From Paramacrobiotus metropolitanus (lineage: Eukaryota > Tardigrada > Eutardigrada > Parachela > Macrobiotidae): a stretch of DNA of 64,000 bases. Each line of letters opens with the position of its first letter. Position 1 is the stretch's first letter. Under the pieces are notes generated by a model. The model searched no databases. It had not been told where the DNA came from and saw nothing but the letters and a program-made list of their open reading frames with translations. Made by a program: the position numbers and the translations under genes. The stretch spans positions 101,862 through 165,861 of the forward strand of contig NW_026570410.1 of NCBI RefSeq assembly GCF_019649055.1, written 5' to 3'. Positions 58,621-64,000 of this stretch are shown here, in pieces.

Positions 58621-60688
58621 CCTTGAAACAAATGCAGCAGGGTGGATAAGGAGACGTTGCATAATGGAAGATCCCAGGCCTTAATTTTGGGACTTCCGGA
58701 ATGGGGGTTCTGGGATTACTGGCTGACAGGCTTTCAGTTTCCAAGACTCTTGAGCGTCGGCGACATCTTTGACGTTGAGCTCCGGAACTGGCGTGGACAA
58801 CAAGCCAGATACGGAATGAATCGAAGCCAAGAAGGCTGGTAAAGATAATTCTTCTGACCGGCCGGCGGATGTTTAAAAAAATATTGATTAATTAACGTTA
58901 TCCACGGAACCCAAAAACGCTGTCCGGCACAGCAGTTGCGGCGCTGTACCGGCGCTCCCGATAGCGCTTTGTAGATGCGATCCAGTTAATCAGATCTTGT
59001 TCCCTAAGTACAGTAACTGGATTACCGATAGCTCTTTGTCTGTAATTAATTATTAACACTTTGATGCCCATACAGATACAGTGCACTGCAGACAGTTAGT
59101 CTGCAGTATGTAACCGTCAATGTGTGTGTAGATCTTTGTACTGTAATATTACAAAACCGACGACGAGAACTCCGCCGAGAAGTGCCAACGAATTAATGGC
59201 TCGAAATCTGTTTGTTAGTACCGTAGTGAATGCTGCTTTATACAACGGTTCTACTCCGTTTGATCTTATCTTTGAATATGATTGAATTGTTATTGACTTT
59301 TAGCTTGACTTAATTAGTATTGCTTATAGATCTACCGTATTTGTAATTAATCAGTTTAATCAACTAAATACTGCCGCATCATGAAGCGATAAAAATAGTT
59401 TTTCATCGGCTGGATTATCTGACTTCTTCTGCGACCGACTTCTGGCTGAATGGATGTATACAAAGATTCAGCGCGATGTTTGTATACAAACATCGCGCTG
59501 AATAGTTGCTTTCAGTTAGTATTACAAACTAAAAGCGCGATGTTTAACGCGAAAGCGCGATGTAACTAACTAAAAGCGCGATTCAGCGCGATGTTTTACA
59601 GGGTGCAACTGCAAAACGTTGAACGTTGCAGGGATACGTTCAGGCTTCCGTTGACAATCTTTTTCAGGATTTAGTGACCATCTGCCAGCGGGAACGCTCG
59701 GGCATTGCGACAGCTGCTTAGAACGGCCGGCATGACGTGACGTTTTAAGCAGCTGCCACGATGTCCAGGTCGACCTGGACCAGTTGATTTCCGCTGCAGC
59801 TACGGCGTTGAGCGCATTTTGCTGCGATCGCGTATAATGTTCCTGGTTTGCGCGCTGTCCCCGCAGTTGCTGCCGGCGATGTCCGAAGCATACGCAGAAC
59901 AGACAGCGAGCCATTTCCTACACGAACGGCCCGAGCTCACCGTTCCATGGAACACTGAGCATGGGCTGTGGAAAGAACTGCACTTGCCAGATCTGCTCGC
60001 CAAGCACGTATCCCGAGAGCTTTCGATGCTTGCAGCGCCACCATGGACATATCCATCGCTTGATGCAGACACGCAAGCGTGCCCGAGCCGGACTCGGACA
60101 CCCGAGCCGTTTACAGTCCGTAGTGTTCTACAGGAAGTCTATCCGTAATCGATTACACTATCCAGTTGTCGGGGATGACAAGCTGTGCTGCGAAAGTAGG
60201 CCAGTCCTGTCTCGAAAGATGACCGGTACAGTATTGCGCGATGCAGTGGACAAGTGTCAACGGTCGGAGATGGATTCACCTGCAGCAGTTGCGGCGACGA
60301 TCGAGCAAGATACAAGTCGGATGCGTTGCTACTGGTACGGTTGGCATCATGATGCCTAATGACAGTACACCGACGTGAGCCTCAATCCGGGCCATAACTG
60401 AGGAATTCCGCCGCGGTCGGACCCGGAAGCTGCTTCCTCCGGCAGTTACGGCGCATGTGTCTGTCGCATTTTCGGGAACTGAACGGTAAACACGGCCGAG
60501 TCTGGGGTGCATGCAGGTCAGGAAGTAAAGTTAGCCAGACTATAAAATATGTGATTTGTAGATATGCCGGCCCCTTATAACAATAAGTGTCAGTGAATTA
60601 ATGGCTTTCAACTTTAACTTATTCGCCCTAAAAACTGCCTTTAAATTAAAAATAGTTCTAATCAAATAGATTTTTCTTTGTAATACGC
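58621..60688. other. Intergenic, with a perfect 38-bp palindrome
   Basis: A (+) frame at 59819-60148 reads plausibly (HFLHERPELTVPWNTEHGLW) but the complementary strand is equally open. No family is recognised. Several copies of gcgcgatgtt lie at 59470-59600. Confidence 0.35.
59466..59503. repeat. Perfect 38-bp palindrome
   Basis: attcagcgcgatgtttgta is followed directly by its exact reverse complement. The core word agcgcgatgtt recurs at about 59532, 59552 and 59584. Confidence 0.95.
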
Positions 60689-60700
60689 CGTGTTTATGTT

Positions 60701-60991
60701 ATGGCTCCAATCGGAGAGAACCACTGGGTCGCAGCAGAAACTAGAGTAATGACTCGGTCTACTGCACACTCTTGCAGTCTATGCCTTAATTCAACTCACC
60801 ATTCGGTGCGATGCAACAATCCTGAAGATCCACGCACTGTTCTATCCTATCCAATAATGTGGAGAAAATTCCTACAAATGCTAAAGGAAGAGATTCAAGT
60901 ACTGTGTTTTATCTGGGTTTGTGGAAGCCATCCAGTGCGGCAACGATGCACTGTTTTCCTTCGCCCGAATCAATCGCTTACAGGAGCTTGA
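60701..60991 (+). CDS. Zinc-knuckle protein fragment of a repeated element (copy 3)
   Basis: 96 codons from ATG to TGA. Residues 25-38 form a CX2CX4HX4C zinc knuckle (CSLCLNSTHHSVRC), typical of nucleic-acid-binding Gag-like or transposon proteins. After it comes a helical stretch (MWRKFLQMLKEEIQV) and then WVCGSHP. Related, broken versions lie at 48.1 and 50.5 kb, so the family is dispersed; this copy is the least damaged. No polymerase, integrase or transposase frame is adjacent, so the element class is unknown. Confidence 0.5.
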   Translation: MAPIGENHWVAAETRVMTRSTAHSCSLCLNSTHHSVRCNNPEDPRTVLSYPIMWRKFLQMLKEEIQVLCFIWVCGSHPVRQRCTVFLRPNQSLTGA

Positions 60992-61680
60992 TTGGCCTTT
61001 TGCGTGGATGCAGTAAGGCAGCTTGATGCAGGTACACAGTAATGGGGAGAAAAGAAAGTTATGGAGCCGGGTGCAGTGACAAAGCGTCATGTGACATGTA
61101 TTCCGTAAATCAGGTAGTATTATCAGCCCCGCTATCTCACCGTAGATCGTAGTGAAGCAGTCTTCCAAACCTAAGAACCTTTGTAACGGAAACCGTACCT
61201 TCATCAGAACGGAAGCAGCGACACGAACCGAAAATCCACGCTGGCTGGGACACTGAACAACGTCATGAGCCAGCTAACTCAGGCCGAAAACGACATCCTT
61301 CATAGCAGTTCTCTCGCTGTTTTTCGTATTGCCTTCAAGCTCGTAACCAGGCTTAATCGATGACCTTCGTTTTTCAAGTTATTCTCTTTGAAGTAGCTCT
61401 GCTATAACGTCATGCTCCTGAGTTTTTATCACTGTTTTTATCTCCTACAGCCATGTAGGTTTAAATTCCCACGCTGAGTTTCCATCCTAGCACATTTAAT
61501 TTAATGGCTTACCTGCCTACATTTACAGACGCTGGTGTAAAGAGAAATTGATCCGGGCTGGTTTTCAAAAAAGGGATATTTTAAACAGAAAGTCAGAAAT
61601 TATATTAATAGTATCAAGGTAAAGATCTATATTACAACGGAAAACCCCGTACGATCTGGTCAGAACAAACCAAAAAATTA
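60992..61680. other. Intergenic, no gene recognised
   Basis: No supported feature. Confidence 0.35.
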
Positions 61681-62580
61681 ATCGAAAAACCGCTAACGCC
61701 ATTCGATTCAGCATGTCTGGAAACTGTGTCACATGCATTTTGTTTTGGTAATATCTGCTCCGGCTCCCGTGCACAGACGCCGGTGCCGGTAGAGAAGAAA
61801 GCTCAAGGTGACCTTGAAAAAACAATTTCAAAGTCCTGTTGCATGGAGCAAAAAATCAGTAAATTTAAACTGGCACCCTTTTTAGTTCAACAAATCAAAA
61901 AGGTGTGAACTTTTACTCCTACAAAACTACAAAAGCCAATTAGCAGTAGCACAAACGATACTGCTAGTGGATGGCTTCGTTTACAGTTTAAATCGTTAGC
62001 AATTTAAAGCGCTTAAAAACAGAACTTAAGAATAAGAACTATCGTTGAAAGCCATTTGAAGGCAGCTGTAAAAGAAACTGACCATAGTAATCGTTCAAAC
62101 GGGCTGACCTTTCATTGCAGTCCGAGCAAAACTGAAGACAGTGATTGATAAGATATGATAATCAGCATCTACAGTCCGTAAATTTTCCGTATTACCACAA
62201 AAAATTAAAAGGGATTCACAAACCCAGCGTTCCCGTATAGAATCAGCAGAAACCATTTCCATAATCTGAATGCCCATATTCCAAAACCCGGCCAGACGGT
62301 TTTAGTTTCACAGAGCCAAGCTGTGATCGAACTACCGCTAGTACCCAGAGCACAGAGCCCGCTAGGTGAACGAGTGACCGAACTACCACTACTATCCAGA
62401 GTACACAGCCCGCTAGGTAAACAAGTGACCGAACTACCGCTGCTGTCCAGAGCACACAGCCCAACTAGGTAAACGAGTGACCGAACTACCACTACTATCC
62501 AGAGTACACAGCCCGCTAGGTAAACAAGTGACCGAACTAGCGAAGCCGAGGCCGTTTCTTGTATTTAATACTACGGTACT
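61681..62580 (+). repeat. Dispersed repeat element copy 2, with internal ~50-bp minisatellite
   Basis: Head (61690-61850) shares aacgccattcgattcagcat, cacatgcattttg and caaggtgaccttga with copy 1. Minisatellite units at 62310-62540 are built on gtgaccgaactaccactact and agagcacacagcccgctagg, about four to five copies. Tail agccgaggccgtttcttgta (62544-62563) matches 11856-11876. No coding capacity is supported. Confidence 0.8.
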
Positions 62581-63089
62581 TATGTATAATGATACTTCAG
62601 GTAATAATCAAATTAACATGCAATACTGGAGCGCAGCGAAGGCCTTCTTCTACTTCAGCTGAAATGCAAAAAATGTCTGTCATTCTGTCTGTCGGATACG
62701 GAAGTGGCTTGGTGGCAGAAGCAGAGCTTATCCTGTATGACGTCAGCAGATATGCTGTGCTTCCGGTGGCGATGCCGATGCCCTTGTCATGGCCCCGCTC
62801 ACACTGTTGTCCTGTCAGCGCTGAGCAGCGTCACGCCTAGCTCTCTCGCTAGTTTGCCGTCCATCAGAGCCGTTGGCCGCGTTGCACTGCTTCCGGGTGC
62901 GCGATGCCTGCACTCGGCCCCACGCGTGGACTCCAGTCTTCATCTCGTCTCATAACAGTACTGAGCAGCAGCTGGAATCCCTTCATTGGGAATTTTAATC
63001 ATTTCAGTAAATTACTGAACGATCATTGTATGTTCAGCGTATTGTGGCAGCCAGTTATCGCTAGTCCGTAACTAGTACTGTTGACCTCA
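62581..63089. other. Region upstream of the second F-box-family gene
   Basis: No gene recognised. Confidence 0.3.
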
Positions 63090-63885
63090 ATGGATGGCGG
63101 ATTATTCTATGCGGCATTTCGCCGGCTGCTGATTGACGACGCGTCCATCAGCTACCCGAACACGGTCGTTGTGCGGATGGCGACGAATGAGCGCTGGCTG
63201 GGTTACATTTTAGACATAGAAGACAACGCGGTGTTGGTGGACTTTGACTCGTCCACGCAGCCGGCGCGCCGCGTCCCGGCCGCGCGCGTCTGGCCGATGG
63301 CGTTGTTGCCGCGCCATCCGTGTCCCGCCGAGTGCTTGCAATACCGCGACATGCCGGCATCGTGGCGCTCCGCGAGCAATACGCCGGCCCCTTCCGCTTC
63401 CGTCCCGCCACGGTGCTGCGCTGCGTGCAATATGTGCAATGCCAAATGTACTTGATCTCCACGAACTTGCCGTGCTACGACCAGTCTGGCCGCGGTCGAT
63501 CGCTGCCAGATACTGAGACGGCTGCCCTTCAGCCAACCGCCGCTACCTTCGTTACACCCAGCATGGAATCGCCTGTACACTGGCGATGTTTGTACGGGAC
63601 ATCGCCAGTGCTGCGCCGTCCTTAGTTGCCGCTTTTCGTCACCTCTATAATTCGCAGCCAGCATTGAGCGGCGTCGGGGACGGCTGTCGCTTCCGTTTGC
63701 ACATGAAATCAGTGTTCAGATGCGCGTTGATTGTCGTTGGCAGCCGAAAAGACACCGCAACCATGGAGATCCTGCACACGATGCTGCAGAGATGCTATTC
63801 TAATTACAGGTTGATGTGGCCACGCCTGCATTCGCAGCGGACTCACGAATGCCTTGATAGCTCGTCTGTTCGATTCCGAAATTAA
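63090..63885 (+). pseudogene. Relative of the F-box family N-terminal module, frameshifted
   Basis: From ATG 63090 the frame gives LFYAAFRRLLIDDASIS, VVVRMATNERWLGYILDIED, VLVDFDSSTQPARRVPAAR and VWPMALLPRHPCP, a Tudor-like strand pattern parallel to exon 1 of the 24.85-kb gene (GVLVDF, PLERILVS). After CLQYRD the sequence continues sensibly only in the next frame (HAGIVALREQYAGPFRFRP, VQCQMYLISTNLPCYDQSG), one base being missing near 63347. It shifts again near 63620 (LVAAFRHLYNSQPALSG, CRFRLHMKSVF, LMWPRLHSQ). Two single-base losses argue for a pseudogene or assembly error. No F-box is seen before the window ends; downstream exons could lie outside. Confidence 0.6.
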
Positions 63886-64000
63886 AATGGCAAGACTATA
63901 ACATATATGATACGATGACATATGCGCACTAACACCTCGTATACAAGCTGACAATTGTGAAACGCGTGAAAGAGCTTTTTAGGCAACGGCTATCTATCCA

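Noticed and set aside
59819-60148. 109-codon + frame as a gene
   Set aside because: Protein-like stretches exist but the opposite strand is also open and no homologous family or splice support is visible.
62205-62492. Minus-strand protein with repeated LCALDSSGSSVT units
   Set aside because: It is a translation of the minisatellite units; the tandem pattern comes from the DNA repeat, not a protein.
1-64000. tRNA, rRNA or CRISPR features
   Set aside because: I looked for tRNA T-loop and B-box words, rRNA-like conserved blocks and regularly spaced identical repeats and found none that hold up by eye; a covariance search would be decisive.

Overview
This is eukaryotic nuclear DNA from an animal. 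The recognisable genes are split into GT-AG exons. They are an empty-spiracles/EMX homeobox gene, a Mig-2-like (Mtl) Rho GTPase gene and the importin-alpha exporter CSE1L/exportin-2. A Mig-2-like GTPase next to a true ems gene points to an ecdysozoan. A fast-evolving F-box family with two members here reminds me of tardigrade-restricted families. The tardigrade assignment is inference from memory, not a search result.

Layout. 1-6.5 kb: ems on the + strand, with a 36-bp microexon inside the homeobox and a 4.2-kb second intron; its upstream exons are not identified. 8.15-9.06 kb: 3' end of a non-LTR reverse transcriptase, 5'-truncated. 10.3-12.5 kb: Mtl on the - strand in three exons; its long intron holds a repeat element with an internal ~50-bp minisatellite, and a second copy lies at 61.7-62.6 kb. 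12.5-24.8 kb: no firm gene, but several MITE-like and hairpin elements (20.58, 21.1, 22.7 and 23.7-24.4 kb). 24.85-26.97 kb: a five-exon F-box gene. 27-30.4 kb: no gene, but an array of five small hairpins at 29.76-29.89 kb. 30.45-37.50 kb: CSE1L on the - strand, 24 exon blocks read almost completely. 38.55-39.20 kb: a 648-bp fold-back element. 41.3-47.2 kb: a diverged duplication carrying a small secreted or membrane protein gene; one copy is interrupted by a MITE and by a 351-codon ORF1-like gene of a retroelement. 47.2-51.1 kb: an inverted duplication of a zinc-knuckle element, related to a copy at 60.7 kb. 51.6-52.9 kb: a candidate fold-back element bounded by inverted arrays of a ~16-bp repeat. 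54.87-55.21 kb: an unrecognised exon candidate. 56.8-58.6 kb: decayed ORF1 and reverse-transcriptase remnants. 63.09-63.89 kb: a frameshifted second member of the F-box gene family.

The conserved genes have no evident functional link: one is developmental patterning, one cytoskeletal signalling and one nuclear transport. The rest of the window is dominated by small, mostly non-autonomous mobile elements and their decay. Several conserved coding regions carry single-base or 10-base indels, so either the assembly has residual indel errors or some of these copies are allelic or pseudogenic.
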